Below, in pieces: positions 8,991 to 18,410 of a DNA stretch of 64,000 nucleotides. The notes beneath the pieces were generated by a model. It ran no database searches. It saw only the letters and a list, made by a program, of their open reading frames with translations, and was not told where the DNA came from. The stretch's first letter is position 1. Each line of letters begins with the position of its first letter. The DNA is from Geobacter sp. AOG2 (GTDB lineage Bacteria > Desulfobacterota > Desulfuromonadia > Geobacterales > Pseudopelobacteraceae). The translations under genes were made by a program, and so were the position numbers. Location: the NCBI RefSeq assembly GCF_019972295.1, contig NZ_BLJA01000001.1:2008117-2072116 (forward strand), read 5' to 3'.

Positions 8991-9107
8991 TTATCGGCTA
9001 CGTGAGAAAAAAAACAGGATGAGACCGAATATCAATCCAGATAGAATAATGATGTTTGCCATGGTATGCATGGCAAGGAGATTACCATTAAATTTGTAAG
9101 CAATCAA
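8991..9107 (-). CDS. Candidate 38-residue single-span membrane peptide
   Basis: A short frame starts at TTG 9107 with a strong GGAGG six bases upstream and encodes a basic N-terminus followed by a hydrophobic helix (ANIIILSGLIFGLILFFF) and a basic tail SRSR. Internal ATG codons at 9071 and 9062 would give shorter forms. A terminator-like hairpin follows within 40 bp, so the unit looks like a self-contained small gene. The topology suggests an inner-membrane peptide; its role is unknown. Evidence is limited to the ribosome-binding site, composition and hairpin. Confidence 0.35.
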   Translation of the reverse strand: MIAYKFNGNLLAMHTMANIIILSGLIFGLILFFFSRSR

Positions 9108-9224
9108 ACAGAACCTCCAACCATCAACAATTAGTTGGTTATTCCTGTATGGTTATCGTTTTTTTCGTTGGCAAATGCGACGTCAATATGCTGGTATGAT
9201 GTTCATATTCAACAGGAGGCTGAA

Positions 9225-9701
9225 ATGACGAAACAGTCGAAAGACAGGGAGACCGTTCCGCCCAAACGGATTGCACTGGTCGCCCACGACAACAAAAAAC
9301 GGGACCTCATCGAATGGTCCCTTTTTAACCGGAATCTGCTTGCCCAGCACAAACTGTACGCCACGGGGACCACGGGAACATTGCTTGAAGACGCACTCAA
9401 ACTTCCCATTGTCAAACTTCAAAGCGGCCCCCTTGGCGGAGACCAGCAGATCGGCGCCAAGATTGCCGAAGGGGAAATCGATTTTATCATTTTCTTCTGG
9501 GATCCGCTCGAACCCCAGCCCCATGACCCGGATGTGAAGGCGCTCCTGCGAATTGCCGTAGTCTGGAACATTCCGGTGGCATGCAACCGTACCACTGCCG
9601 ACTTCGTGATCTCGTCGCCGCTCATGTCTTCCGGCTATCAGCGGACCGTTCCTGATTTCGCGGAATACCGCAACCGCTTTCGCAAATCACAGGACACGTG
9701 A
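9225..9701 (+). CDS. mgsA: Methylglyoxal synthase
   Basis: The 158-residue protein matches MgsA throughout: [13 protein letters not shown], the phosphate-binding [24 protein letters not shown] with the catalytic aspartate, and FFWDPL...[11 protein letters not shown] with the active-site histidine and aspartate. It converts dihydroxyacetone phosphate to methylglyoxal, a bypass of lower glycolysis under phosphate limitation. ATG 9225 has AGGAGG five bases upstream and fits the family length; the longer reading from 9135 lacks this support. A large inverted repeat follows. Confidence 0.95.
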   Translation: MTKQSKDRETVPPKRIALVAHDNKKRDLIEWSLFNRNLLAQHKLYATGTTGTLLEDALKLPIVKLQSGPLGGDQQIGAKIAEGEIDFIIFFWDPLEPQPHDPDVKALLRIAVVWNIPVACNRTTADFVISSPLMSSGYQRTVPDFAEYRNRFRKSQDT

Positions 9702-9744
9702 GCAAGGGGGGCTCTCTCCCCCCCTCCCCTCTTGTTTTTGCACA

Positions 9745-9786
9745 TGCCAAACGGGCCGTGTCTTTGCAGACATGGCCCGTTTGGCA
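9745..9786. terminator. Long inverted repeat between convergent mgsA and paaK
   Basis: A 13-bp arm (TGCCAAACGGGCC) pairs with GGCCCGTTTGGCA, with a further TGTCT/AGACA inner stem. There is no clean T tract on either side, but its position between convergent genes suggests bidirectional termination. Confidence 0.6.
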
Positions 9787-9807
9787 AGTATCGCCGGTTT
9801 CAGCCCA

Positions 9808-11115
9808 TCACCACTGTCTCTTGTCGATGACGCGGTTGGCCTTTCCCTCATTTCGCGGAATACTGTTGGGCTCCACCAGCTTGACGGTGACGCCGACTCC
9901 CAGCACGGAGTCTATCTTCTTCTCCACCATCTCCAGGAAGGCCCGCTGTTTTTTCATTTCGTCAAAGAAGATATGTTCGGTGACCTCGATGCAGACCTCC
10001 AGAACATCCATGGCCCCCTTGCGGTCAACCACCAGCCGGTAATGGGGTTCGCACCCCTCGATGGCCACCAGCACCTCTTCGATCTGCGACGGAAAGACGT
10101 TGACCCCCTTGATGATCAGCATATCGTCGGAGCGCCCCATGGTTTTCTTCATCCTCACCATGGTCCGTCCGCATTCGCAAACGTCATAGTCAAGGCTGGT
10201 AATGTCCCGCGTCCGGTAGCGGACCATGGGAAAGGCTTCCTTGCTGATGGTCGTCAGCACCAGTTCGCCGACGCTTCCCGGCGGCAGCACCTGGCAGGTA
10301 TCGGGATCGATGATCTCCGGGATAAAGGCGTCCTCGAAGATGTGCATGCCGCATTTGTAGCCGCATTCTCCTGCTACGCCGGGGCCGATGACCTCGGACA
10401 GGCCGTAATTGTCCGTGGCGCTGAGGCAGAGACGCGACTCGATCTCTCGCCGCATGGCCTCCGACCAGGGCTCCCCGCCGAACAGGCCCACCTTGAGGGA
10501 CAAGGTTTTCGGGTCGATCCCCATCTTTTCCATACGGTCGGCCAGGGTGACGGCATAGCTCGGCGTACAGACCAGCACGGTACTTTTGTAGTCCTGCATG
10601 ATCATGATCTGCTTTTCCGTGTTGCCGCCGCTCATGGGGATCACGGCCGCACCGATGGTTTCCGAACCGTAGTGCAGGCCAAAGGCGCCGGTGAACAGGC
10701 CGTAGCCGAAAGCGATCTGCACCACGTCGTCGTGGGTGACGCCCGCTGCGGTCATGAAGCGGGCCACCAGGTTCGACCAGGTCTTGAGGTCGTTCTTGGT
10801 ATACCCCACCACCGTCGGTTTTCCGGTGGTGCCTGATGACGAATGGATGCGAACCACTTCCCTGAGCGGTACGGCGAACATCCCATACGGATAATTGAGG
10901 CGCAGGTCCTCCTTGGTGGTAAAGGGAAGTTTTGCCAGGTCGGACAGAGAGGTGATGTCCTCGGGAACAATACCCAGTTCGTTGAACTTCGTGCGGTAAC
11001 AGGTTACGTTCTTGTAGGCGCGGTTGAGGGTCGCCTGAAGCCGTTCAAGCTGGAGCTGCCCAATCTCGTCTCGGGGCATGCATTCATGCTGGGGGTCCCA
11101 TATGGAGTTCTGCAT
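9808..11115 (-). CDS. paaK: Phenylacetate-CoA ligase family protein
   Basis: This 435-residue AMP-forming ligase has the P-loop-like [15 protein letters not shown], the YGLSE motif ([13 protein letters not shown]), and the C-terminal hinge and lysine region ([21 protein letters not shown]). PaaK activates aryl acetates such as phenylacetate with CoA. No phenylacetate-degradation genes are next to it; in anaerobes stand-alone copies often go with indolepyruvate oxidoreductase genes, which are not visible here. The start is ATG 11115 with GAGG five bases upstream; GTG 11118 is an alternative. It ends facing mgsA. Confidence 0.9.
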   Translation of the reverse strand: MQNSIWDPQHECMPRDEIGQLQLERLQATLNRAYKNVTCYRTKFNELGIVPEDITSLSDLAKLPFTTKEDLRLNYPYGMFAVPLREVVRIHSSSGTTGKPTVVGYTKNDLKTWSNLVARFMTAAGVTHDDVVQIAFGYGLFTGAFGLHYGSETIGAAVIPMSGGNTEKQIMIMQDYKSTVLVCTPSYAVTLADRMEKMGIDPKTLSLKVGLFGGEPWSEAMRREIESRLCLSATDNYGLSEVIGPGVAGECGYKCGMHIFEDAFIPEIIDPDTCQVLPPGSVGELVLTTISKEAFPMVRYRTRDITSLDYDVCECGRTMVRMKKTMGRSDDMLIIKGVNVFPSQIEEVLVAIEGCEPHYRLVVDRKGAMDVLEVCIEVTEHIFFDEMKKQRAFLEMVEKKIDSVLGVGVTVKLVEPNSIPRNEGKANRVIDKRQW

Positions 11116-11333
11116 CACAACCTCATAACACGGTGATTGTCCTGAATCCGCAACGCCTTCATGTCTCCGTTTGTCCGGAAGGCCTCAGCCTTTGCCTTTG
11201 AGAAGATGCCGGCAACCAGTCGAAGGCCCTACAGAGTGAGTGACGTGCTGCGACACAGGCGGCGTGCGGGCACCGGCTCTTCCGGCCACTGCGGCATTCC
11301 GGCATCACGGATTCAGGATTATATATAATCTTC

Positions 11334-13055
11334 TCAGGCCAGTGCCTCGTCAACGAGTTGACGGATCTTTGCTATGGCCTCTTCCACCGGCAACAGGAGC
11401 ACTTCACCGGTCTTGCGGATCTTGACCTCGACCTTGCCTTCGGCCAGTCCCTTGCTGCCGACCACGATGCGCAGCGGGATACCGATCAGGTCGTTGTCCT
11501 TGAACTTGACTCCCGGCCGTTCGTCGCGATCATCGAACAGCGTCTCCACCCCTTGCTGCTCCAGTTTGAGATAGATCTCTTCGGCCGCAGCCATGACGCC
11601 GCTATCCTTGGCGTTCAAGGCCACCACCGAGCAATGGAACGGGGCCAGCGGCAGCGGGAAGATGATGCCGTTTTCATCATGGTTCTGTTCGATGGCCGCA
11701 GCAACCGTACGGCCGATGCCGATGCCGTAACACCCCATGAAGATCACCTGCTCTTTGCCATCGGCGTCCAGATAGGTGGCATTGAGGGCGGTGGAGTATT
11801 TGGTGCCCAGCTTGAAGACGTGTCCAACCTCGATGCCGCGCCACATTTCCAGTTTTCCCTCCTGGCAGCGGGGACAGCCATCGCCGGCCACGACGGTGCG
11901 GATATCGGCAAAGCGCTCGACCGAGAAATCACGTCCCAGGTTGGCGTTGATGAAGTGCATATCCTTTTCGTTGGCGCCCATGACGACATCGGCCATGCCT
12001 TCGAGTACCAGGTCGGCGATGACCGGGATCTTCTCCTTGAGTCCGATGGGACCGAGGAAGCCGATGGGCGAACCGGTGATACGCAGGATTGCCTCCTCGG
12101 AGGCCATCTCGATCTCGTCCCAGCCCAGGCTGTTCTTGAGTTTGATCTCGTTCAGTTCATGGTCCCCGCGCAGCAGCGCCATGACGAAGTCGCCGCTGCC
12201 CGAGGCGTACACCAGGGTCTTGACCGTCTTGTCGGCCGACAACTTCAGGAACGCCGCAACATCGGCAATGGTTTTCATGTCCGGTGTCGGAACCTTCTCC
12301 AGCGGCAGCAAATCAGTGGCCGGAACCGGGTGCAGCGGCCGCGACTCGGCCTTTTCCACGTTGGCCGCATAGCGGCAGGAGTCGCAGGAGACGATGGCAT
12401 CCTCGCCTGAGTCCGCCAGCACCATGAACTCGTGGGAGAATGATCCGCCAATGGTGCCCGAGTCCGCCTCAACGGCGCGGAAGTTCAGTCCGCACCGTTC
12501 AAAGATACGTACATAGGCCTGGTACATGCGTTCGTAGGAATCGTCCGCAGCGCTGCTGTCCACGTCGAAGGAGTAGGCATCCTTCATGATGAATTCCCGG
12601 CCGCGCATCAGGCCGAAACGGGGACGGATCTCATCACGGAACTTGGTCTGGATCTGATAGAAATTGATCGGCATCTGCCGGTAACTCTTGATCTCGCGGC
12701 GGATCATGTCGGTAATGACCTCTTCATGGGTCGGCCCCATGCAAAACTCACCGTCCTTGCGATCCTTGAAGCGCAGCAGTTCCTTGCCGTAAAAGGTCCA
12801 ACGACCCGATTCCTGCCAGAGCTCCGCAGGTTGGACACTCGGCATGAGCATCTCGATAGCCCCGGCCCGGTTCATTTCCTCGCGGACAATATTCTCGAAT
12901 TTGCGGATGGACCGTAACCCCATGGGCAGATAATTATAGATACCGGCCGCCAGCTTCCGGATCATGCCGGCGCGAAGCATCAACTGGTGGGAAATCACCT
13001 CGGCATCGGAAGGGGTTTCTTTTACGGTGGGAATAAAATAACGGGAATAAAGCAT
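11334..13055 (-). CDS. proS: Prolyl-tRNA synthetase (bacterial type, with editing insert)
   Basis: The 573-residue protein has class II motif 2 ([17 protein letters not shown]), motif 3 ([14 protein letters not shown]) and, between them, the roughly 180-residue INS domain that hydrolyses mischarged Ala-tRNA(Pro), followed by the anticodon-binding domain. It is therefore the long bacterial form. ATG 13055 is preceded by GAGG at five bases; a GTG two codons upstream is possible. The start lies eight bases after the stop of the receiver-protein gene, so the two are probably cotranscribed. Confidence 0.96.
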   Translation of the reverse strand: MLYSRYFIPTVKETPSDAEVISHQLMLRAGMIRKLAAGIYNYLPMGLRSIRKFENIVREEMNRAGAIEMLMPSVQPAELWQESGRWTFYGKELLRFKDRKDGEFCMGPTHEEVITDMIRREIKSYRQMPINFYQIQTKFRDEIRPRFGLMRGREFIMKDAYSFDVDSSAADDSYERMYQAYVRIFERCGLNFRAVEADSGTIGGSFSHEFMVLADSGEDAIVSCDSCRYAANVEKAESRPLHPVPATDLLPLEKVPTPDMKTIADVAAFLKLSADKTVKTLVYASGSGDFVMALLRGDHELNEIKLKNSLGWDEIEMASEEAILRITGSPIGFLGPIGLKEKIPVIADLVLEGMADVVMGANEKDMHFINANLGRDFSVERFADIRTVVAGDGCPRCQEGKLEMWRGIEVGHVFKLGTKYSTALNATYLDADGKEQVIFMGCYGIGIGRTVAAAIEQNHDENGIIFPLPLAPFHCSVVALNAKDSGVMAAAEEIYLKLEQQGVETLFDDRDERPGVKFKDNDLIGIPLRIVVGSKGLAEGKVEVKIRKTGEVLLLPVEEAIAKIRQLVDEALA

Positions 13056-13062
13056 TGTCACC

Positions 13063-13479
13063 TCAGGGGATGTTATAGTCGAGCAGGTTGTTTTTTTCGA
13101 GCAGTGCCTTGAGCATCTCCTGCCGAAACGGCTTTACGATATAATCGTCGCAGTCGCTGTCCAGCAAAGCGTTTTCCATGTCTTTGGAACAATTGCTCGC
13201 AGAAATCACGAAGATCGTCGTGTGCATATAGCCGTGAATAGGGAGCGACTGCTCCCGGTCGCGGATCTTCCTGATCAGTTCATGACCATTGAGCCCCGGC
13301 ATGGTAATATCGGTGCAGATCAGGTCGTAGGGCTCATTTTCCAGAATGGCCTGTTCGAAAAGCCCATAACCTGTCGCGCCGTCTTCCGCGGTATCGCAGC
13401 GGGCAAACTCGGAAAAGAAATTCTCCAGAACCTTGCGGCTCAGAGCGTCGTCCTCAATAACGAGATAGCGTTTCCCCAT
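13063..13479 (-). CDS. Single-domain response regulator receiver
   Basis: The 138-residue protein is one CheY-like receiver with the acidic pair E9/D10/D11, phosphoacceptor Asp57 (ICTDITMPG), a switch threonine/serine region (FVISAS) and Lys in YIVKPF. There is no output domain, so it must signal by protein contact or act as a phosphate sink. It is sandwiched between ispG and proS in the same direction, and no histidine kinase is adjacent, so its partner is unknown. Codon use looks like its neighbours. Confidence 0.9.
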   Translation of the reverse strand: MGKRYLVIEDDALSRKVLENFFSEFARCDTAEDGATGYGLFEQAILENEPYDLICTDITMPGLNGHELIRKIRDREQSLPIHGYMHTTIFVISASNCSKDMENALLDSDCDDYIVKPFRQEMLKALLEKNNLLDYNIP

Positions 13480-13512
13480 GGCAGTGGTTTCTCCGGCTGG
13501 GTTGTACGAAGT

Positions 13513-14559
13513 TTAGAGTTTTTCGATCTCTTCGAGCAGGGCGTCGGCCAATTTGTCTTCCGGCACCTTGCGGACGATCTCGCCGTTGCGGAACAAAAGA
13601 CCCTCCCCTTTGCCGCCGGCAATACCCACATCCGCCTCGCGGGCCTCTCCGGGGCCGTTGACGGCACAGCCCATGACCGCAACCGTAATCCGCTTGTCCA
13701 CTCCCTGAAGACGGCGTTCAACCTCTTCGGCGACCTTGATCAGGTTGATCTGGCATCGGCCGCAGGTGGGACAGGAGACAAAGTTGACGCCGCGTTGGCG
13801 CAACCCGAGACTCTTCAGGATCTCGTACCCTACCCTGACCTCGTCCAGCGGATCTCCGGTCAGGGAAACCCGCATGGTATCGCCTATGCCGTCGGCCAGG
13901 AGGATACCGAGGCCGACCGATGACTTGACCGTCCCGGAAAAGATGGTTCCGGCCTCGGTGATGCCGATGTGCAGAGGATAGTCGACCCGTTCCGAGAGCA
14001 GCCGATAGGCGGAAACCGTCTTCATCACATCCGAAGCCTTGAGGGATATCTTGATCTCCTGATACCCCAATTCCTCCAGGATGCGTACATGGCCCAGGGC
14101 GGATTCAACCATGGCCTCGGCCGTGGGGTGCCCGAAACGCTCCAGCAACTCCTTTTCGAGCGACCCGGCATTGACGCCGATCCGGATAGGCACTTGGCGT
14201 TCCGCCGCCGCCTTGACCACCTCGCCCACCTTCCACTTGTCGCCGATATTGCCCGGATTGAGCCGCAGCCCGTCTATGCCCCCCTCCAGCACCTGCAAGG
14301 CCAGCTTGTAGTCGAAATGGATGTCGGCGATCACCGGAATGGGACTTTCGCGTTTGATCGCTCCCAGGGCCACGGCCGCATCCATGTCCGGCACGGCGCA
14401 GCGAATGATCTCGCAACCGCCGGCGGCCAATCCGGCAATCTGGGCAAGGGTGGCGGAAACGTCCCGCGTATCGGTGGAACACATGGATTGGACCGCGCAA
14501 GGGGCGTCGCCCCCAACGAGAACCGATCCGACCCGTATCTGTCTGGTTAGCTTTTTCAT
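13513..14559 (-). CDS. ispG: 4-hydroxy-3-methylbut-2-enyl diphosphate synthase (flavodoxin)
   Basis: This 348-residue protein is IspG/GcpE of the MEP isoprenoid pathway, converting MEcPP to HMBPP. The TIM-barrel N-terminus (TRQIRVGSVLVGGDAPCAVQSM) and the C-terminal 4Fe-4S ligands (CPTCGRCQ, later CAVNGPGEA) are clear. The start is ATG 14559, matching the family N-terminus; the longer reading to 14700 is translation of the upstream intron remnant. A good promoter lies only nine bases upstream of this ATG and no Shine-Dalgarno sequence is seen, so the transcript may be nearly leaderless. Confidence 0.95.
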   Translation of the reverse strand: MKKLTRQIRVGSVLVGGDAPCAVQSMCSTDTRDVSATLAQIAGLAAGGCEIIRCAVPDMDAAVALGAIKRESPIPVIADIHFDYKLALQVLEGGIDGLRLNPGNIGDKWKVGEVVKAAAERQVPIRIGVNAGSLEKELLERFGHPTAEAMVESALGHVRILEELGYQEIKISLKASDVMKTVSAYRLLSERVDYPLHIGITEAGTIFSGTVKSSVGLGILLADGIGDTMRVSLTGDPLDEVRVGYEILKSLGLRQRGVNFVSCPTCGRCQINLIKVAEEVERRLQGVDKRITVAVMGCAVNGPGEAREADVGIAGGKGEGLLFRNGEIVRKVPEDKLADALLEEIEKL

Positions 14560-14567
14560 AACTTGGC

Positions 14568-14597
14568 ATACTAGCCAAAGAGCGGGAACAAAGTCAA
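14568..14597 (-). promoter_or_regulatory. Candidate sigma-70 promoter for ispG
   Basis: On the minus strand TTGACT (14592-14597) and TAGTAT (14568-14573) are spaced by 18 bases. The predicted transcript start falls within a few bases of the ispG ATG. Confidence 0.45.
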
Positions 14598-14640
14598 GGA
14601 AGACGAGAGGATCAGACGTCACTGCCACCATATTCATCGG

Positions 14641-14707
14641 GTAGGAGGCGGGATTACTCCCGCCGTCCTCCCACACCACCGTGCGTACGGTTCCGTACAC
14701 GGCGGTT
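14641..14707 (-). ncRNA. Group II intron domains V and VI
   Basis: Domain V is a 33-base hairpin whose 13-base arm ACCGCCGTGTACG pairs with CGTACGCACGGTGGT across a GAAC loop. Domain VI follows at once: GGAGG and CTCC close a stem containing GGCGGGA/TCCCGCC, with an unpaired A in CTAC that would be the branch point. Confidence 0.75.
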
Positions 14708-14711
14708 CACG

Positions 14712-14801
14712 TTAGTGCTGAAAGCTGTGAAACCGGGTGAGGAGTGAGAGTAGTCCCAGTTTCGTCAAGTAGGATGTATCAAAGGCTTGGTTCATATATG
14801 C
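14712..14801 (-). pseudogene. Probable C-terminal tail of the intron-encoded protein
   Basis: The frame ending in TAA at 14712, a few bases before domain V, reads TSYLTKLGLLSLLTRFHSFQH. The L-GL-SL--R pattern and position match the extreme C-terminus of many group II intron reverse transcriptases. The frame stays open to 15059, but the upstream part is unrecognised and starts inside a terminator hairpin, so only the tail is called. Confidence 0.45.
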
Positions 14802-15026
14802 GAGGCTCCTGAATTCCACCAGGGGCCTCATTTTGCACCCGTCGTCGATTTGGTAGACCAGCGTCAAGAACTTGGAGCCTTTATTCCTCCGGCAGATTTC
14901 GGCGATGCCTATCCGGAACAGATCATAGAAGCTACATCGACATTCTTGATCGCTTCCAGCTATTTCAGGCAAGGATTTGAATGTCAGGTATTGGTTGCAC
15001 ATAACAGCGGTGGGCGTACAGGCGAC

Positions 15027-15074
15027 AATAAAAAAGCGTGCTTGACCATAATCGGCCAAGCACGCTTTTTTATT
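15027..15074 (-). terminator. Perfect 18-bp stem terminator after the repeat lipoprotein gene
   Basis: Arms of 18 bases (AATAAAAAAGCGTGCTTG and its complement) surround a 12-base loop. A and T tracts on both sides make it bidirectional. It lies 45 bp past the lipoprotein stop codon. Confidence 0.88.
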
Positions 15075-15118
15075 GCAACGATAGTTCCGGAGTTCTCTCT
15101 CTTCACGACCCTACCGGG

Positions 15119-16153
15119 CTACTTCAGGGTGAAAATTGACACGATCGCACCCTCATACGTCCCGATGCCAAGATCGGTCCTGGTGGCGCCGGTCCAGGAA
15201 CACGGACGAGTTACCGTGCCGTTGTCATAGAATCCATAGGCGGTCGCCGTGCCGCCGGATACGGTAATCACCTCGGCGGCGGCCTCATGCGTACCATCAT
15301 TGGCCAGATCCGTCTTGGTGGTTCCCGTCCAGAAACAGGGAATGCTTGTGGTGCCGTTATAATAGCTTCCCGAGGTATAGACCGTACCGCCCGATACGGC
15401 AATCGAGGCTGCAGAGGCCTCATTGGTGCCGTCGCCGGGCAGGTCGGTTTTTGTTGTGCCGGCCCAATAGCAGGGAACCCTTTTCGTGCCGTCGTAATAG
15501 CTTCCGGCGGTGTAAACCGTGCCGCCTGAAACGGTTATTGCAGTTACAAGAGCACTCGTACCCGTGCCGACCGGCAGGTCGGTCTTTGTCGTGCCAGCCC
15601 AGTAGCACGAGATGTTTGTTGTCCCATTATAATAAAAGCCGGCAGTGTAAACCGTGCCGTTGGCAACATAAATTGCAGAGGCATCGGCGCGATGTGTGCC
15701 GTCGCCCGCCAAGTCGGTCCGGGTTGTGCCGGTCCAGTAGCAGGGGATGTCTTTGGTCCCATCGTTATAATAGCCGCTCGTGTAAACCGTGCCGTTGGCG
15801 ACAAAAATCCCTGTGGCGACGGCTGTGTGTGTACCGTCCCCCGCCAGGTCTATCTTTGTCGTCCCGACCCAGTAGCAGGGGATGGTTACCCCTGCGTCGT
15901 TTTTATACACCCCAGCCGTGTAAACCGTGCCGTTGACCTTTTGTGCGGCAAGCGCCATGCTGGAGTGGGTCCCATCGCCCAGATCGGTTCTGGTCGTCCC
16001 GACCCAGTAGCAGGCGACGTCCGTGGTGCCGTTACTATTGTAACCAGCCGCAACAGTCTCGCTTACCGAAGCGGTACTGCCGCCACCATCATTGCCGCAC
16101 CCGGCAATAATAAAAACAACGAGAGCAAGCAGAAAACTTTTCAAATTCAGCAT
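15119..16153 (-). CDS. Lipoprotein with seven beta-propeller-like repeats
   Basis: The 344-residue protein begins with a lipoprotein signal peptide (LALVVFIIAGC, lipobox IAG/C), so it should be anchored in the outer membrane or periplasm. The remainder is about seven repeats of 45 residues with the pattern AGxYxxGTxxxxCYWxGTTKTDLxGDGTH...IxVxxGTVYT. Seven four-stranded units suggest a seven-bladed beta-propeller. Each unit keeps one cysteine before an aromatic-Trp pair. Function is unknown. The gene lies inside a collapsed group II intron and has its own terminator, and the repeats are similar enough at DNA level to recombine. Confidence 0.75.
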   Translation of the reverse strand: MLNLKSFLLALVVFIIAGCGNDGGGSTASVSETVAAGYNSNGTTDVACYWVGTTRTDLGDGTHSSMALAAQKVNGTVYTAGVYKNDAGVTIPCYWVGTTKIDLAGDGTHTAVATGIFVANGTVYTSGYYNDGTKDIPCYWTGTTRTDLAGDGTHRADASAIYVANGTVYTAGFYYNGTTNISCYWAGTTKTDLPVGTGTSALVTAITVSGGTVYTAGSYYDGTKRVPCYWAGTTKTDLPGDGTNEASAASIAVSGGTVYTSGSYYNGTTSIPCFWTGTTKTDLANDGTHEAAAEVITVSGGTATAYGFYDNGTVTRPCSWTGATRTDLGIGTYEGAIVSIFTLK

Positions 16154-16252
16154 ACAGACTCCTTCCTCATTTTTAGCTGCTCTTCTCGGGAAGAGGAGAT
16201 GAGGTATCTGTAACCTGTCAAAACAAACATTTCAACAATAATTTCATTATAT

Positions 16253-16423
16253 TTAAAATATTTCGACATCATTGAACCATAAGCCGAGAAAGATTCGCTT
16301 CCAGGGACGGTCAACAGCACTTTTATCCTGGTTGACCGTGAGTTTCAGGCGCGTTTCAAAGAAGTTTGTGATGGACTCCATAACTCGTTCCGCTGAACGC
16401 CGGGTTCTGACATAGATGTTGCA
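16253..16423 (-). pseudogene. Group II intron reverse transcriptase fragment
   Basis: Fifty-six codons starting CNIYVRTRRSAERVMESI and continuing through DKSAVDRPWKRIFLG match the region just after the catalytic YADD of group II intron reverse transcriptases (thumb side of the palm). The YADD itself is absent: the upstream sequence in frame reads DGGNR and belongs to the domain I-like RNA part. The frame ends at a stop in AT-rich sequence. It is a decayed fragment without activity. Confidence 0.8.
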
Positions 16424-16531
16424 ACGGTTCCCACCATCAGGGGCCGTAGAGGACTTGCACCTCCAAGTCTTGATCCAGTCACCACAACTGAATCAATGGG
16501 GCTTACGCCCCACGCGCCCTACCGGGCGCAC
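16424..16531 (-). ncRNA. Group II intron 5' end / domain I fragment
   Basis: The minus strand starts with GTGCGCCCGGTAGGGCG, continues through GGGGCGTAAGCCCC (hairpin) and GACTTGGAGGTGCAAGTCC (hairpin), and reaches GGTGGGAACCGT, then fuses directly to the reverse transcriptase fragment. These are typical 5' intron elements. Confidence 0.65.
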
Positions 16532-16534
16532 AAC

Positions 16535-16563
16535 AAAAAGACCCGCCGGTTGCCCGACGGGTC
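16535..16563 (-). terminator. Intrinsic terminator of glyA
   Basis: GACCCGTCGG and CCGGCGGGTC form the stem with a GCAA loop, followed by TTTTT on the minus strand. The group II intron 5' end begins three bases after the T tract. Confidence 0.85.
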
Positions 16564-16590
16564 CTGACCCCAAAAGTGGCGGAATCTTTC

Positions 16591-17838
<1,248 letters not shown>

Positions 17839-17883
17839 GGGGCGTCTACTCCTTTAGGGTATGGATTCAGACAACAGGGGGTG

Positions 17884-17922
17884 AAAAACAGGGAGCGGGA
17901 CTTGATGAAAACAAGTCCCGCT
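17884..17922 (-). terminator. Probable terminator after rpiB
   Basis: AGCGGGACTTG and CAAGTCCCGCT form an 11-bp perfect stem; on the minus strand CCCTG then TTTTT follow. It would end the fab-rpiB transcript before glyA. Confidence 0.6.
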
Positions 17923-17956
17923 ACCGTTATATAGCTATAATGCACCCGGCAGGTGC

Positions 17957-18409
17957 TTAACTGCAACGATATTTTTGTTCCAGTTGGGCGATCTTGTCCA
18001 GCCGTTTCTGATGCCGTCCCCCTTCAAAGGAGGCCTCCAGCCAGGCGGTCACCAATTCCTGAGCCGTGGTTTCGTCGATCACCCTGCCACCCAGCACCAG
18101 AACATTGGCGTTGTTGTGCTCCTTGGACATACGGGCCATAAAGACATCGGTCACCAGAGCGGCGCGAATACCGGGCACCTTGTTGGCGGCAATGGAAATG
18201 CCGATGCCGGTTCCGCAGACCAGAATGCCTGCATCCGCCTCGCCGTGGGCAACCAGGAGCGCCACCCGCTCGGCAAAATCGGGGTAATCCACCGAATCTT
18301 CCGAGTTGGTGCCTGCATCGGCCACCTCAATGTCCCGGCCCTGCAGAAAAGGAATCAAAGACTGTTTCAGGCCGAAGCCGCCATGGTCACTTCCTAACGC
18401 GATTTTCAT
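17957..18409 (-). CDS. rpiB: Ribose-5-phosphate isomerase B
   Basis: The 150-residue protein has the RpiB/LacAB fold: MKIALGSDHGGFGLK, the active-site cysteine in LVCGTGIGISIAANK, and HNNANVLVLGGRVI. It interconverts ribose-5-phosphate and ribulose-5-phosphate. The start is ATG 18409, one base after the fabF stop codon; the longer frame to 18451 lies inside fabF and is not used. It is probably the last gene of the fab transcript, with glyA next. Confidence 0.95.
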   Translation of the reverse strand: MKIALGSDHGGFGLKQSLIPFLQGRDIEVADAGTNSEDSVDYPDFAERVALLVAHGEADAGILVCGTGIGISIAANKVPGIRAALVTDVFMARMSKEHNNANVLVLGGRVIDETTAQELVTAWLEASFEGGRHQKRLDKIAQLEQKYRCS

Positions 18410-18410
18410 G

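Larger units (their letters stand above)
14636..16531 (-). mobile_element. Degenerate group II intron remnant with nested lipoprotein gene
   Basis: Both ends of a group II intron are recognisable on the minus strand: a 5' end GTGCGCCCGGTAGGGCG at 16531 and a 3' end with domain V and domain VI finishing in CCTACCCGAT at 14636. Inside are a domain I-like piece (GGAGGTGCAAGTCC), a fragment of the reverse transcriptase and a possible C-terminal tail of the same protein. Most of the roughly 2 kb expected between them is gone and replaced by a complete lipoprotein gene in the same direction. The element lies immediately after the glyA terminator. It cannot encode an active reverse transcriptase. 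Confidence 0.8.

Noticed and set aside
14712-15059. A 115-codon minus-strand frame as a free-standing hypothetical gene
   Set aside because: Its start lies inside a terminator hairpin and its end abuts intron domain V; only the C-terminal tail is interpretable, as intron protein.
15119-16040. Regularly spaced repeats that might suggest a CRISPR array
   Set aside because: The period is about 135 bp and the repeats encode the 45-residue units of the lipoprotein; there are no unique 30-40-bp spacers or cas genes.
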